Positions 1 through 10,496 of a stretch of 41,815 bases of DNA are shown here, one piece after another. Made by a program: the position numbers and the translations under genes. A model generated the notes under the pieces. The model did not search any database. It was given only the letters and a program-made list of their open reading frames with translations, and was not told the origin of the DNA. Origin of the DNA: Spartobacteria bacterium (GTDB lineage: Bacteria > Verrucomicrobiota > Verrucomicrobiia > Chthoniobacterales > Terrimicrobiaceae); contig CANMQB010000004.1 in NCBI GenBank assembly GCA_947499885.1, forward strand, positions 1-41,815, in the 5' to 3' direction. Every line of letters begins with the position of its first letter. Within the stretch, counting starts at the first letter, position 1.

Positions 1-74
1 CGAAAAGATTCGCGGACGAGATGGGAGGTGTAGGTTTTGCCGTTTTTTCGAGATTTGGTGGCTTGAACAAACAT
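1..74 (-). mobile_element. 5' fragment of an IS transposase (IS1634/IS4-like N-terminus), cut by the window edge
   Basis: Reverse complement of 1-74 reads ATG...: MFVQATKSRKNGKTYTSHLVRESF, typical of the N-terminus of IS1634-type transposases; ORF is open to the window edge. Confidence 0.55.
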
Positions 75-293
75 GTGCTACAAAAATACCTAACAAAAAC
101 ATGGTGTCAAGTATAAAAAACATAAAATTAGTAAAATTTACTTGCTACAATTATACGCACTTTTGTTGAATGGCAATGGATTACAAAAAAATTAGAGGGA
201 AGTTAGGTTAGCGATAGTTGGAGGCTACGGCTAGCAGGAGAGTGCTTATGATTAGCGCACGCTTGATTTGGAATGAAAAAAGTTGAGCATGAA

Positions 294-1904
294 TCATTCT
301 GAGGTCAGCGCAAAGCGTTCGGAGCCGAGGAGTCCAGATTTTTCGAGGAAGTAGTCGTAGCCGCCGGGGTAGGAGTTTACTTGTCCAGCGTTGATGTGGA
401 GGATGCGGTTGGCGAGTTTGCGAAGAAAGTGGACGTCGTGGGAGATGAAGACCAGTGTGCCCTCGTAGGCTTCAAGCGCGAGGACGAGGGATTCCACGGT
501 GAGGATGTCGAGGTGCGTCGTGGGCTCGTCCATGAGGAGGAGGTTGGGGGGATTGACGAGAAACTTTACAAGGTTGAGTCGGGTTTTCTCTCCGCCGCTG
601 AGGACAGCTGTCTTTTTGTGGATGTCGTCACGTTTGAAGAGGAACGAACCAAGGATGCTGCGGGCTTCGTCCTCGCGGAGCGTGCCATTGGAGGCGAGGA
701 TTTCTTCAAGAATCGAAAAATTCGGGTTGAGTGTGGCCGCGCGGTGTTGGCTGAAGTAGCCGACCTTGGAATTGCTGCCGAAGGTGCATTTTCCTTTTTG
801 AAATTCTACGACGCCGGCGAGGATTTTGATGAGGGTGGACTTGCCGGAACCGTTTGGTCCTACGAGGGCGACGCGCTCGCCCCGCTCAATGATGAGGTCG
901 AGGTGTTTGTAAACGATGTGGTTGTCGTAGGCCATCTGCACGCCATCGAGGAGAGCGGCGCGCTGGCCGCCGCGTTCGGGTTGCGGAATGCGGAAGCGGA
1001 ATGGTTTCTTCGGCGGCTCAGGCCGCTCGATTTTTTCCATGCGTTCGATCTGCTTGATTTTGCTCTGGGCTTGAGCGGCTTTTGAGGAGACCGAGCGGAA
1101 GCGGTCAGCGAATTCCTGTAGAGCGGTGATTTCCTTTTGTTGGTTCTTGTAGGCTGCTGCTTGGATTTCGTAGTTGCGCTCGCGTTGTTCCATCGCGGCG
1201 GAGTAGTTGCCCTTGTAGTGAATGAGCTTGGGATTTGCGATTTCGTAAACGCCGTCGATCAGGGCATCCATAAACTCGAGATCGTGCGAGATGAGCAGTA
1301 ATGCGCTGGAACAGGTCTTTAAATACTGCTGCAGCCAAAGCAAGGAGAGGAGGTCGAGGTGGTTGGTCGGTTCATCGAGGAGTAGAAGATCGGGCTCCAT
1401 CACGAGCAGGCGGGCTAGGTGGGCGCGCATCACCCATCCTCCACTCAGCTCGCGTGCGGGGCGGCTCCAATCAAATTCTCGGTAGCCAAGGCCGGTGAGC
1501 ATTTTCTTGGCTTTGGCGTCCACATGTGGGCTGCTGAGTGTCTCGTGTTTCGCATGGGCCTCGAGGTATTCCGCTCCCTCCACATCGCCTGCGGCTTCGA
1601 GGATGGCGAGCTGTTTTTCGAGGGCCTGAAGCTCTCCGGCACGTCCACAGGCGATGTCGAGTGCCGTCTCAGAATGAACGGCTTCGGCTTCCTGAGGCAG
1701 GTAGCCGACGGTTGTCCACTCGTCCCGTTGCACAGTGCCTGCATCGGGTTCGTCTTTTTTCAGGATGAGGGAAAAGAGAGTGGACTTGCCGGCACCATTG
1801 GGACCTACCAATGCGATGCGTTCACCGTAATTAACCTGCATGTCGGCTTCCTCAAAAAGGAGGCGTCCACCGTGGGATTTTTTCAGATTGCGGATAGTAA
1901 GCAT
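294..1904 (-). CDS. ABC-F family ATP-binding protein (duplicated ATPase domains)
   Basis: Two Walker A motifs (GPNGAGKST, GPNGSGKST), two LSGG signatures, LLLLDEPTNHLD and LLLMDEPTTHLD, no TM segments. Confidence 0.95.
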   Translation of the reverse strand: MLTIRNLKKSHGGRLLFEEADMQVNYGERIALVGPNGAGKSTLFSLILKKDEPDAGTVQRDEWTTVGYLPQEAEAVHSETALDIACGRAGELQALEKQLAILEAAGDVEGAEYLEAHAKHETLSSPHVDAKAKKMLTGLGYREFDWSRPARELSGGWVMRAHLARLLVMEPDLLLLDEPTNHLDLLSLLWLQQYLKTCSSALLLISHDLEFMDALIDGVYEIANPKLIHYKGNYSAAMEQRERNYEIQAAAYKNQQKEITALQEFADRFRSVSSKAAQAQSKIKQIERMEKIERPEPPKKPFRFRIPQPERGGQRAALLDGVQMAYDNHIVYKHLDLIIERGERVALVGPNGSGKSTLIKILAGVVEFQKGKCTFGSNSKVGYFSQHRAATLNPNFSILEEILASNGTLREDEARSILGSFLFKRDDIHKKTAVLSGGEKTRLNLVKFLVNPPNLLLMDEPTTHLDILTVESLVLALEAYEGTLVFISHDVHFLRKLANRILHINAGQVNSYPGGYDYFLEKSGLLGSERFALTSE

Positions 1905-2036
1905 GTCAGCAGGACTTCAGTTCAAAAATTGGCACCCCATAGAAATGACACGCCACGAGGGATCTGACAATCCGCAGATGCTAGAGGCCCTTGCCTGTGG
2001 TCGTTAAGACCGAAGGTGAGTGGTATCGGCTTGTGC

Positions 2037-4085
2037 CTACGCAGGGGCTGCGGCAGGGAGGCCTCCGGATGGAAACTCTGGTTTGATTGGTGACTGAGGC
2101 TCGTGGGCCGAGTCTGAAGGAGGCGGAGGCAGAGGTGGTGGCGCGACCTCGATGACCGGAGGATTTTGGATGTTCCCATGCTCGAGGATTTCTTTAACGT
2201 GCGAAGCGTCCAGCGTCTCGTATTCGAGCAGGGCCTTGGCGAGTGTCTCGACTGCTTGTCGGCGTTGTTCAAGCAGGACACGGGCGCGTTCGTAGGCTTC
2301 GTCAATGATACGCTTCACCTCGGTGTCGATCTGTTGGGCCGTGTGTTCGCTGTATTCGCGGGGACGGGAAATATCACGTGCTAGGAAGACGTGCTCGCCG
2401 CCCTCGGCGAAGCTGATCATGCCCAGCGAGCTCATACCCCATTCGCAAACCATTTTGCGGGCTAGGCTGGTGGCTTGTCGGATATCGCCTGAGGCTCCAT
2501 TCGAGATATCTTTTGTGAACATCTCCTCGGCGATCCGGCCGCCCATGGTCACGGCGAGGAGGTCAAGGGCCTCTTTTTGCTGGGTAGAGTACTTGTCGCC
2601 TTCGGGGAGATACATTGTCGCTCCCAGATACGGGCCGCGCGGGATGATCGTGACTTTATGCAACGGGCTGGTGTGTTCGAGGAGAACATTGAGAATCGCA
2701 TGTCCGGCCTCGTGCCAAGCGGTAGAGATTTTTTCCCGTTCGCTCATGGCCATGCTGCGGCGTTCTTTGCCCCAGCGCACTTTGTCTCTTGCTTCCTCCA
2801 GTTCCCGCATGCCAACGGCTTTCATTCCTTTTCTAGCTGCGAGGAGAGCAGCTTCGTTGAGGACGTTGGCCAGTTCCGCACCGGAGTAACCTGGTGTGCC
2901 ACGTGCGAGAACGGCGAGGTTCACGCCCTCGGCAATTTTTACTTTTTTAGCGTGGACTTTAAGGATTTCCTCACGTCCTTTCACGTCTGGAAGAGAAACG
3001 GTGACTTGGCGGTCAAAGCGGCCTGGACGCAGGAGGGCAGGGTCGAGGACGTCTGGGCGGTTTGTGGCTGCGATGATGATGACGCCTTCTTGAGTGTCGA
3101 AGCCGTCCATCTCGACGAGGAGTTGGTTGAGAGTTTGCTCCCGTTCGTCGTGTCCGCCGCCCATACCGTGTCCGCGGTGGCGACCCACGGCGTCGATTTC
3201 ATCAATGAACATGAGGCATGGAGCAGATTTTTTCCCTTGTTCAAACATATCACGAACGCGGGAGGCCCCCACGCCAACGAACATTTCCACGAAGTCTGAG
3301 CCGCTGATCGAGAAGAACGGCACGTCTGCTTCACCCGCAATGGCGCGGGCGAGGAGGGTTTTGCCGGTTCCCGGCGATCCGACCATGAGAATCCCCTTGG
3401 GAATTCGGCCTCCCAGTTTTTGAAACCTTTTCGGATCCTTCAAAAATTCCACGAGTTCTTGGACTTCGTCCTTTGCCTCTTCGACGCCTGCGACGTCTTT
3501 AAATGTGATGCGGTTTTTATCCTTCGAGAGCATGCGGGCTTTCGACTTGCCAAAGTTCAATGCGCCTTTGCCGGCCATTTTGATTTGTGAGCGGAAGAAG
3601 AAATAGAGGATCACCAAGAAAAACACGATCGGGAGGAAGCTGACGATGGCCGAGGCCAACAGATCAGACTTAGGCGAGATCGCCGGAGTGATGCCTGCCT
3701 CGCTGAGAACTTGCTCGATTTCTGAGCCATTGAACTGCGTGAAGATTGGCGTGTGGAAGGAGATGGGAATCTCTTCACCTGTGGTTGGCGAGGGGAGCTT
3801 GAATTTGCCTTCGAAATACTGCGTGTTGCGGCCCTCCTCCACCACAAGCTGGAGTGGCGACTCGGGGGTCACAACGAGTTTGCCCTGTTTCACCAATTGG
3901 ATGAAGCGCGGGTATTGGATTTGCTGGATTTGAGCAAAATTATTTCCCCGGAAGAGAAAGGCTCCTCCGATAAGAGCGAACGCGATGGCGAAGAGCACGA
4001 GTCCGCGCCAGTTGAGTTGTGGGTCTTGACCTCCGCCCTGCCGCTGGCGGTTGTCGTTCGATGGCTTCTGGTTTTCGTCTGACAT
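2037..4085 (-). CDS. ftsH: ATP-dependent zinc metalloprotease FtsH
   Basis: N-terminal TM segments, [21 protein letters not shown] Walker A, SRH region, HEAGH zinc motif, Pro-rich C-terminus. Confidence 0.97.
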   Translation of the reverse strand: MSDENQKPSNDNRQRQGGGQDPQLNWRGLVLFAIAFALIGGAFLFRGNNFAQIQQIQYPRFIQLVKQGKLVVTPESPLQLVVEEGRNTQYFEGKFKLPSPTTGEEIPISFHTPIFTQFNGSEIEQVLSEAGITPAISPKSDLLASAIVSFLPIVFFLVILYFFFRSQIKMAGKGALNFGKSKARMLSKDKNRITFKDVAGVEEAKDEVQELVEFLKDPKRFQKLGGRIPKGILMVGSPGTGKTLLARAIAGEADVPFFSISGSDFVEMFVGVGASRVRDMFEQGKKSAPCLMFIDEIDAVGRHRGHGMGGGHDEREQTLNQLLVEMDGFDTQEGVIIIAATNRPDVLDPALLRPGRFDRQVTVSLPDVKGREEILKVHAKKVKIAEGVNLAVLARGTPGYSGAELANVLNEAALLAARKGMKAVGMRELEEARDKVRWGKERRSMAMSEREKISTAWHEAGHAILNVLLEHTSPLHKVTIIPRGPYLGATMYLPEGDKYSTQQKEALDLLAVTMGGRIAEEMFTKDISNGASGDIRQATSLARKMVCEWGMSSLGMISFAEGGEHVFLARDISRPREYSEHTAQQIDTEVKRIIDEAYERARVLLEQRRQAVETLAKALLEYETLDASHVKEILEHGNIQNPPVIEVAPPPLPPPPSDSAHEPQSPIKPEFPSGGLPAAAPA

Positions 4086-4120
4086 TGCCCTAAGCTTCGC
4101 GCAAGATACGGACTTGGCAA

Positions 4121-4885
4121 ATGCAAAAAGTAATGACTAACCGCGCTTTGGTAGTGTCCATTCATGATGTGAGTCCTTTGACCATGAGGCAGACCGATAG
4201 GATTCTTGATGATCTAAAGGCTCTTGGCTGCGTGCCGATATCCCTGCTCGTTATTCCGGATCACCACAAGCGAGGTAGGATTTCGAATGACGATGCGTTC
4301 GTTGAATGGCTCCAGAAGAGGGTTGCTGAGAGTCATGAGGCTGTTCTGCATGGCTACTACCACTTGCGGGAGCGTAGAGCTGGAGATGGCTTTTTTAAGA
4401 AGCTCGTGACGCAATCCTACACAGCAGGGGAAGGTGAGTTTTTTGATTTGACTGAAAGCGAGACGTCGCGCCGCCTCGCGATGGGGCGCGCGGAATTTTC
4501 TGCATGCGGGCTTTCCTCGAGTGGTTTTATTGCGCCCGCATGGTTGCTCGGAAGCGATGCGGAAGTGGCAGTGCGAGGCGCTGGCTTTGAATACACAACT
4601 CGCATTTCGACGGTGAGCGATTTCCCCTCGGGGTCGGTTTACATGGCAAGGAGCTTGGTTTGGAGTGTTCGATCCGGTTGGCGGCGTGTCTGCAGTCTGG
4701 CTTGGAATGCCCTTCTTTCAAGGGCGCTGGAAAAGTCACCGCTTTTGCGTATCGGGATTCATCCTCCGGACTGGAACTACGACTCGATCCGGAGTCAGAT
4801 TCTGCAGCTCGTTGTCACCGCGCTTGCGGGGCGACGCGCAATGACCTATCAGCAATGGCTCGCAAGCAAGCGAGGCCAAAAATGA
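4121..4885 (+). CDS. DUF2334 / polysaccharide deacetylase-like protein
   Basis: [11 protein letters not shown]-terminus and VLHGYYH motif typical of the family. Confidence 0.8.
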   Translation: MQKVMTNRALVVSIHDVSPLTMRQTDRILDDLKALGCVPISLLVIPDHHKRGRISNDDAFVEWLQKRVAESHEAVLHGYYHLRERRAGDGFFKKLVTQSYTAGEGEFFDLTESETSRRLAMGRAEFSACGLSSSGFIAPAWLLGSDAEVAVRGAGFEYTTRISTVSDFPSGSVYMARSLVWSVRSGWRRVCSLAWNALLSRALEKSPLLRIGIHPPDWNYDSIRSQILQLVVTALAGRRAMTYQQWLASKRGQK

Positions 4886-7293
4886 GTCGATTCACAACAC
4901 GCGCCGATCTGCATATCCACAGCCGCCACAGCGCACGGGCGGCAGACTGGGTTTTGCGCCGTCTGGACTTCCCCGCCAGCGCATCCGATCCATTCGACCT
5001 CTACAGCAAATTGCGATCCGCCGGGATGCGGTTTGTGACGCTCACGGATCAAAATACCATCGATGGTTGTTTGGAAATCGCGCATCTTCCGGACGTGATC
5101 ATCGGCGAGGAGGTCTCCACGGTTTTTCCCGAAGACGATTGTCGCGTGCATCTTCTCGTCTGGGGAATCAATGAAAAACAGCACTGTGAGATTCAGCAAG
5201 CAAGGGAGAGCGTTTACGACCTCCAGAAGTATCTGTTTGCAGAAAATATCGCTCACTCCGTAGCCCACCCTTTTCAAAGCCTGAATGGAAAGCTGACCGA
5301 CCTGCACCTGCAAAAGATTGCTCTGCTTTTCCGGCATTTTGAAGGGATTAATGGTCGGTGTTGTGCGTTGTTGAGTGACACGGCTCGCGCTGTACTGGGA
5401 GATCTCACGCCGCGTCGGATTGAGATATTCAATGCACGCACCGGTATTGACCCGACCCATTCGGAGCCATGGAAAAAAGTCTTCACCGGCGGGTCCGATG
5501 ACCAGGGTGGGACGGGTCCGGCATCCGCTTTCACTCAGACTCCAGCTTGCGCCGATGCGCGGGGTTTCTTGGAAAACATTCGTTCAGGTCGCTGTGAAGC
5601 CGTTGGTCAATCAGGCACTCCGCTCGCGATGGCTCATGGCACTTACAGCACAGCGATCGAGTATGCGAAGGTTCGCTTGCCATTGAAGCCCGGGGATCCG
5701 GCATCCGCTTTAGTTGAAAAAATCACCTCCCGATTCATGGAGGGGCGCGATCCCACTGAATTTTCGCTCTTGGACAAGTTTGGCTTCCTCACTCAGGGGA
5801 TACTGACGGGAAAACTCTTCGAAATTGCAAAGTCGGGGAGCATGTCGCTTTGGAAGCAACTTTCCGAAGCGCTCAACCAACGCGATCTCAAGGCGGCTAT
5901 GGCTCGGGACACAGCTGGGGTTGTCGAGGCTGAGAGGCGCGCATTTCTGATGGCCAATCTTATTGCAAACAAGATCGGCTACCGTCTCGTTACGGAGTTC
6001 ATTCAACAGATTTCCAAAGGGAAATTTCTTGAGAGCATTCAGACGATTATTCCCTTGGCGCCCGTTGTTGCTCTTCTGAGCCCGTACATTCACGCTTTTC
6101 GCCTTCCCAAGCGGGAGTGGCTGCGCCAAGTCGCACTACCGGTTTCGGGATCTGTTCCAGCATTTCTCAAGAACAACAAGCGCGCTTGGTTCACTGACAC
6201 GCTGGAGGATGTGAATGGTGTGGCCACCACGATCCGCAAGATGACCGCTGCCGGAGTCGCCACAGGCCACGATGTGACCATCATGACCTGTCGATCGGAG
6301 ATTGCAGACCATGGTGTGCCACTGAAAAACTTTGAGCCCATCGGCGAATTTGAGCTGCCTGAATACGAATTGCAGCGTCTGAGTTTCCCCCCGGTGCTCC
6401 AAATTTTCGACCACCTGCAGCGCGAAGGTTTTTCCGAGTTGATCATTAGCACGCCTGGTCCTACCGGCTTGTGTGCTCTTGCTGCCGCAAAAATGCTGGG
6501 CCTGCGAGCCGTCGGCATTTACCACACGGACTTTCCGCAGTACGTCCGCATTCTTACGGACGATTCGTTCATGGAAACACTCACGTGGAATTACATGCAC
6601 TGGTTCTACAGCCAGCTCGATGTGCTTTATGTGAACTCCGAGGACTATCGCAAATGTTGGATCGAACGAGGTATTCCTCGAGATCGTCTCCGCATCTTGC
6701 CGCGTGGTCTCGACACACATCTCTTCCATCCCGACAAGCGAGACCGAGGCTTTTGGGAATCGCGCGGTCTTCGCAAGGGTGAGCTTGCCATGCTCTTTGT
6801 TGGCAGGGTTTCGAAGGAAAAAAATCTTGATCTCCTTGTGGCTGCGACGCGGCGTTTGGCGGAATCGAAAACGCCCGTGCGTCCAATCATCGTTGGGGAT
6901 GGGCCTTACCTTGCCGAGATGAAGAGGCTCTTAAGCGATGCAATCTTCACAGGCTACTTAGGCGGGGAGAGCTTGGCCATCGCTTATGCCTCCGCCGACT
7001 TTTTTGTTTTTCCAAGTACGACCGATACTTTCGGAAACGTGATTCTTGAAGCCCAGGCGAGTGGAATTCCTGTGATCGTTTCAGATATCGGAGGCCCTCG
7101 TGATCTCGTCGAGCAAGGCGTGGAGGGCTACATTACCAAGGGCCAAGACGCCGCCGACCTAGCGGAGGCGATCCGGAAACTGGCGGGAGATGCCGTGTCG
7201 AGGAAACGCATGGGTGAGGCTGGCAGAGTGCGCGTGGAAACTCGCGATTGGGCTGAGGCATTCAGCAGGTTCTGGAACGAATCACCGGAGTAA
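4882..7293 (+). CDS. PHP-domain protein fused to a GT4-type glycosyltransferase
   Basis: ORF track starts at 4660, but ATG at 4882 overlaps the upstream stop (ATGA). N-terminal DLHIHS PHP motif; C-terminal LFVGRVSKEKNLDLLVAA and FPSTTDTFGNVILEAQASGIPVI GT4 motifs. Confidence 0.85.
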   Translation: MSRFTTRADLHIHSRHSARAADWVLRRLDFPASASDPFDLYSKLRSAGMRFVTLTDQNTIDGCLEIAHLPDVIIGEEVSTVFPEDDCRVHLLVWGINEKQHCEIQQARESVYDLQKYLFAENIAHSVAHPFQSLNGKLTDLHLQKIALLFRHFEGINGRCCALLSDTARAVLGDLTPRRIEIFNARTGIDPTHSEPWKKVFTGGSDDQGGTGPASAFTQTPACADARGFLENIRSGRCEAVGQSGTPLAMAHGTYSTAIEYAKVRLPLKPGDPASALVEKITSRFMEGRDPTEFSLLDKFGFLTQGILTGKLFEIAKSGSMSLWKQLSEALNQRDLKAAMARDTAGVVEAERRAFLMANLIANKIGYRLVTEFIQQISKGKFLESIQTIIPLAPVVALLSPYIHAFRLPKREWLRQVALPVSGSVPAFLKNNKRAWFTDTLEDVNGVATTIRKMTAAGVATGHDVTIMTCRSEIADHGVPLKNFEPIGEFELPEYELQRLSFPPVLQIFDHLQREGFSELIISTPGPTGLCALAAAKMLGLRAVGIYHTDFPQYVRILTDDSFMETLTWNYMHWFYSQLDVLYVNSEDYRKCWIERGIPRDRLRILPRGLDTHLFHPDKRDRGFWESRGLRKGELAMLFVGRVSKEKNLDLLVAATRRLAESKTPVRPIIVGDGPYLAEMKRLLSDAIFTGYLGGESLAIAYASADFFVFPSTTDTFGNVILEAQASGIPVIVSDIGGPRDLVEQGVEGYITKGQDAADLAEAIRKLAGDAVSRKRMGEAGRVRVETRDWAEAFSRFWNESPE

Positions 7294-7308
7294 AAACACG
7301 GCTGAGAG

Positions 7309-8121
7309 TCAGGAAAATTTGACGAATTCGCGGAGAAATTGTCCCCACAGAAAAAACATTCCACGCACCGAGTAGCGGATCATCTCGTTTTGGTCGCGGA
7401 CAAGGATTCCCTTGGCGATGTTATGCTCCATTTGGTTAAGAAGTTCCCTCTCGATTTCGGAGCGAAGATTTTCAGACTCCAGCACTACAAGATCTGTGCG
7501 GGCTTGGGTATTCAGGAAACACTCATGGGACGAGGCCAATTCCTCAATGTCCAAATTCTCATCAACCTTGTTTATGAGCATCTGAGGGGCGAATTGCATG
7601 CCGTAGGAGTAAGGGTAGTTCCATGTCATGAAAACGCGTCCATCGGCCGTGCGGGAGGTGAAGGTCACATAAAAAAAAGAGAAGTGATCCTGCTCGAGCA
7701 GGCAAATCGAACCCATCACTCTTTTTTCGGCATTGTAGAAAAGGCGGTAAAAATGCCGCGTGTCATCATGGCTCCAGTCAACGTCCTCGGCGTACTCAAA
7801 CCCGATGCATTCGATTTCGTCGGAGAGTGAGGAAAAAGCTGGAAACTTACTCGATGGGGGAGGGGGGCAATTTTCTAGTGAGCGATGCAGAGGCATACGG
7901 AGACGGCGTACGCGCGTCAGAATTTCTAGCCATGGAAGGAGGAACCAACTGGATGCAAAGAGAATTCCAACCAAATAGCTGCCCCCTAGGAGCCAGCCTG
8001 CTAAGAACGACGTTGCGATAAAACCAAGCGTTCCAATTCGGAAAAGAGCCTGATTTTGATAGCTGCGAAGGGCGAGCGAGATAACGGCAAGCGCCGCAAC
8101 AAGGCACAAGTTGGTAATCAC
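7309..8121 (-). CDS. Conserved hypothetical membrane protein
   Basis: Long ORF with N-terminal hydrophobic helices; 3' end of the glutaredoxin gene overlaps its start by 4 bp. Confidence 0.6.
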   Translation of the reverse strand: MITNLCLVAALAVISLALRSYQNQALFRIGTLGFIATSFLAGWLLGGSYLVGILFASSWFLLPWLEILTRVRRLRMPLHRSLENCPPPPSSKFPAFSSLSDEIECIGFEYAEDVDWSHDDTRHFYRLFYNAEKRVMGSICLLEQDHFSFFYVTFTSRTADGRVFMTWNYPYSYGMQFAPQMLINKVDENLDIEELASSHECFLNTQARTDLVVLESENLRSEIERELLNQMEHNIAKGILVRDQNEMIRYSVRGMFFLWGQFLREFVKFS

Positions 8122-8357
8122 CGAGACTCCCTCGCTTTCAGAAAACGCTCGAGTTGCTCAACATCGAAGTCCGCCAGCACTTCGCCATCCGGCATCTCCA
8201 GAGTGGGAGCCTTTGTTTGCCCGGAAATCGTTCGCATGCGGTCAAAGGCTTGGCTGTCGGCCGATACATTCCGCACCGTATGGGCGAGGCCTTGGGTCCT
8301 GAGCCAAGTCAGGGCATCGCTGCACCAAAAACAACCGGTTTTCACGTATACGATCAT
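8118..8357 (-). CDS. Glutaredoxin family protein
   Basis: MIVYVKTGCFWCSDAL CxxC motif, short thioredoxin-fold length; internal ATG at 8357 preferred over the 8393 start. Confidence 0.85.
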   Translation of the reverse strand: MIVYVKTGCFWCSDALTWLRTQGLAHTVRNVSADSQAFDRMRTISGQTKAPTLEMPDGEVLADFDVEQLERFLKARESR

Positions 8358-8426
8358 AATAAAATCCCTGCTGGAGCAGAAGAACCGCAGCACTTTCTCG
8401 ACATCACCGATCGCGTCAAGACGTAA

Positions 8427-9008
8427 TCACTCGCCAGACTTGCTTTTTAATTTCTCCAGCTTTGGCGCAATGACCGATTGGACATATGGGTGGTTCGGAT
8501 TTCTTGCCGTAAAATCTTGGTGGTAGCTCTCGGCAGGAAAAAATTCTGTCGTGTCAATGATCTCGGTTACGATCGGATCACGGAAACGAGCCTGCGCCGA
8601 TGTCTTAGCAGTTTCGGCTGCGACGCGTTGGGCGGGACTTTGCGCAATAATGATCGAGCGATATTGGGTGCCTCGGTCGGCTCCCTGCCGGTTGAGGGTG
8701 GTTGGGTCATGCGCATCCCAGAAAAGGTCGATGATCTTTTCATAGGAAATGACAGAGGGATCGAAGGCGATTTTTACGACTTCGGCGTGACCTGTCTGTC
8801 CGGTACAGACCTCCTCGTATGTCGGGTTTGGATTCGCGCCGGCGGCGTAGCCGCTCACAACTGATTTAATGCCTGGTTTGCCTTGGTACACAGCCTCGAC
8901 GCACCAGAAGCAACCCCCGCCTAAGACTGCAAAATCTTCATTCATAGTCTCAGCAAAGCACATTGAGGACCCTAGGGCGAGGATCGTGAGTAAAAGAAAA
9001 TGTCTCAT
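8427..9008 (-). CDS. msrA: Peptide-methionine (S)-S-oxide reductase MsrA, probably exported
   Basis: GGGCFWCVEAVY catalytic motif; signal-peptide-like MRHFLLLTILALGSSMCFA from ATG at 9008. Confidence 0.93.
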   Translation of the reverse strand: MRHFLLLTILALGSSMCFAETMNEDFAVLGGGCFWCVEAVYQGKPGIKSVVSGYAAGANPNPTYEEVCTGQTGHAEVVKIAFDPSVISYEKIIDLFWDAHDPTTLNRQGADRGTQYRSIIIAQSPAQRVAAETAKTSAQARFRDPIVTEIIDTTEFFPAESYHQDFTARNPNHPYVQSVIAPKLEKLKSKSGE

Positions 9009-9150
9009 GAGTTTGAGCCCCCCAAGATATCGCGGAAATTTTGACTGAGTCGCATAACAAACAAGTAACTCCGAATTCGTCGTGCGCAAACCCTGCAAGT
9101 GATGACAGGTTCTGCTTTGCGTTCCCTGTTTTCTATGAGGTTAATGTTGT

Positions 9151-10389
9151 GTGGTCACGCATTCGCATCTCAAATTGGTCGTTGTTGGAGGAGGAGCCGC
9201 AGGCTTTTTTTCTGCCATTGCGGCCGCTGAGTCGAATCCGAAGGCCGAAGTCTTCATTTTGGAAAAAGGGCCGCGCACGCTGGCCAAGGTCCGAATTTCA
9301 GGGGGCGGGCGCTGCAATGTGACTCATGCGTGTTTCGATCCACGACAACTTTCCCAACGCTATCCGCGAGGCGCTCGGGCGCTCATCGGCCCATTGACTC
9401 GATTCGGACCCGCCGAGACGGTTTCATGGTTTGATTCCCGAGGTGTTCCCCTCAAGACAGAGGCCGATGGTCGCATGTTTCCTGTTACGGATTCCTCGCA
9501 GACGATCATCGATTGTCTGATGGATGCTGCCGGGCGTTCGGGTGTTCGGATTTTGACTGCCACTGGCTTGGATACCATGACGAAGCGGGAGGGTGGGGGA
9601 TTTGCACTTGAGCTTTCCACCGGTGCACGAATGGATTGTGATCGCGTCGTTTGGGCGGGTGGAGGATGTAGGTCCGAAGGGCATCCGGCTGTCGCGCTCG
9701 GGCACTCGCTTGTTCCGCCGGTGCCATCACTTTTTACCTTTCACATCGATTCACCTTGGCTTCGAGAGTTGCCTGGAGTTTCCGTCCCATCCGTCCAGCT
9801 ATCCGTTCCAGGAACCGATTTAAAAGAACGCGGGCCATTGCTTGCTACGCACACCGGCCTCAGCGGTCCCTGCGTTTTGAGGCTTTCAGCTTGGGGCGCT
9901 CGAGAGTTGCATGGCCTTGGCTACAATTTTCCATTGAAAATCAATTGGCTTCCGGATGGCAGCCGCGATGCCGTAGCCCAAGAAATTCAGTCCCGCCGTG
10001 AAACATCTGGCGTGCAAACTATCCTGCGCTCGCGGTGGGCCCCACTCCCTGCGCGTCTTTGGGAGCAGTTGGTTGCAAATGCCGGGATATCGCCTGAAAC
10101 AAAATGGGCCAGACTTGCACGACCCCAGATTCTTGAGCTGATCAATCTCCTCGTCGGCACAGAACTCATGGTGCGGGGCAAGAGTATGAACAAGGAGGAA
10201 TTTGTGACATGCGGGGGGATTCCGTTGTCAGAGGTAGATTTCAAAACGATGGAAAGCCGGATCGTTCCTGGTTTGCATTTCGCCGGTGAGGCACTCGACA
10301 TTGATGGCATTACCGGGGGATTCAATTTCCAAGCCGCTTGGACGACAGGTTGGATCGCTGGCCAAGCCATCGGTTCTGCCGCCCATTAG
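9151..10389 (+). CDS. NAD(P)/FAD-dependent oxidoreductase, HI0933/YhiN-like flavoprotein
   Basis: VVVGGGAAGFFSAI dinucleotide-binding motif, SGGGRCNVTHA, C-terminal FAGEALDIDGITGGFNFQAAWTTGWIAG. Confidence 0.92.
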   Translation: MVTHSHLKLVVVGGGAAGFFSAIAAAESNPKAEVFILEKGPRTLAKVRISGGGRCNVTHACFDPRQLSQRYPRGARALIGPLTRFGPAETVSWFDSRGVPLKTEADGRMFPVTDSSQTIIDCLMDAAGRSGVRILTATGLDTMTKREGGGFALELSTGARMDCDRVVWAGGGCRSEGHPAVALGHSLVPPVPSLFTFHIDSPWLRELPGVSVPSVQLSVPGTDLKERGPLLATHTGLSGPCVLRLSAWGARELHGLGYNFPLKINWLPDGSRDAVAQEIQSRRETSGVQTILRSRWAPLPARLWEQLVANAGISPETKWARLARPQILELINLLVGTELMVRGKSMNKEEFVTCGGIPLSEVDFKTMESRIVPGLHFAGEALDIDGITGGFNFQAAWTTGWIAGQAIGSAAH

Positions 10390-10496
10390 AGAGTCGACAT
10401 GGCATCATGGCGATCCATCGATAGAGTGAAGGCGCTCGGTCACTTGGAAGGCGTGCGCGCCAAGCTCCCCCTTCATTAAGGAGAAGCGCACTAAAA

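Noticed and set aside
381-1085. Plus-strand ORF (234 aa) opposite the ABC-F gene
   Set aside because: Antisense shadow of a clearly conserved gene; no family motifs.
2577-3299. Plus-strand ORFs opposite ftsH
   Set aside because: Shadow ORFs in a GC-rich coding region; the ftsH reading is unambiguous.
10390-10496. Possible terminator between convergent flavoprotein and IclR genes
   Set aside because: Only short imperfect complementarity (CTCC...GGAG), no convincing stem and U-tract.
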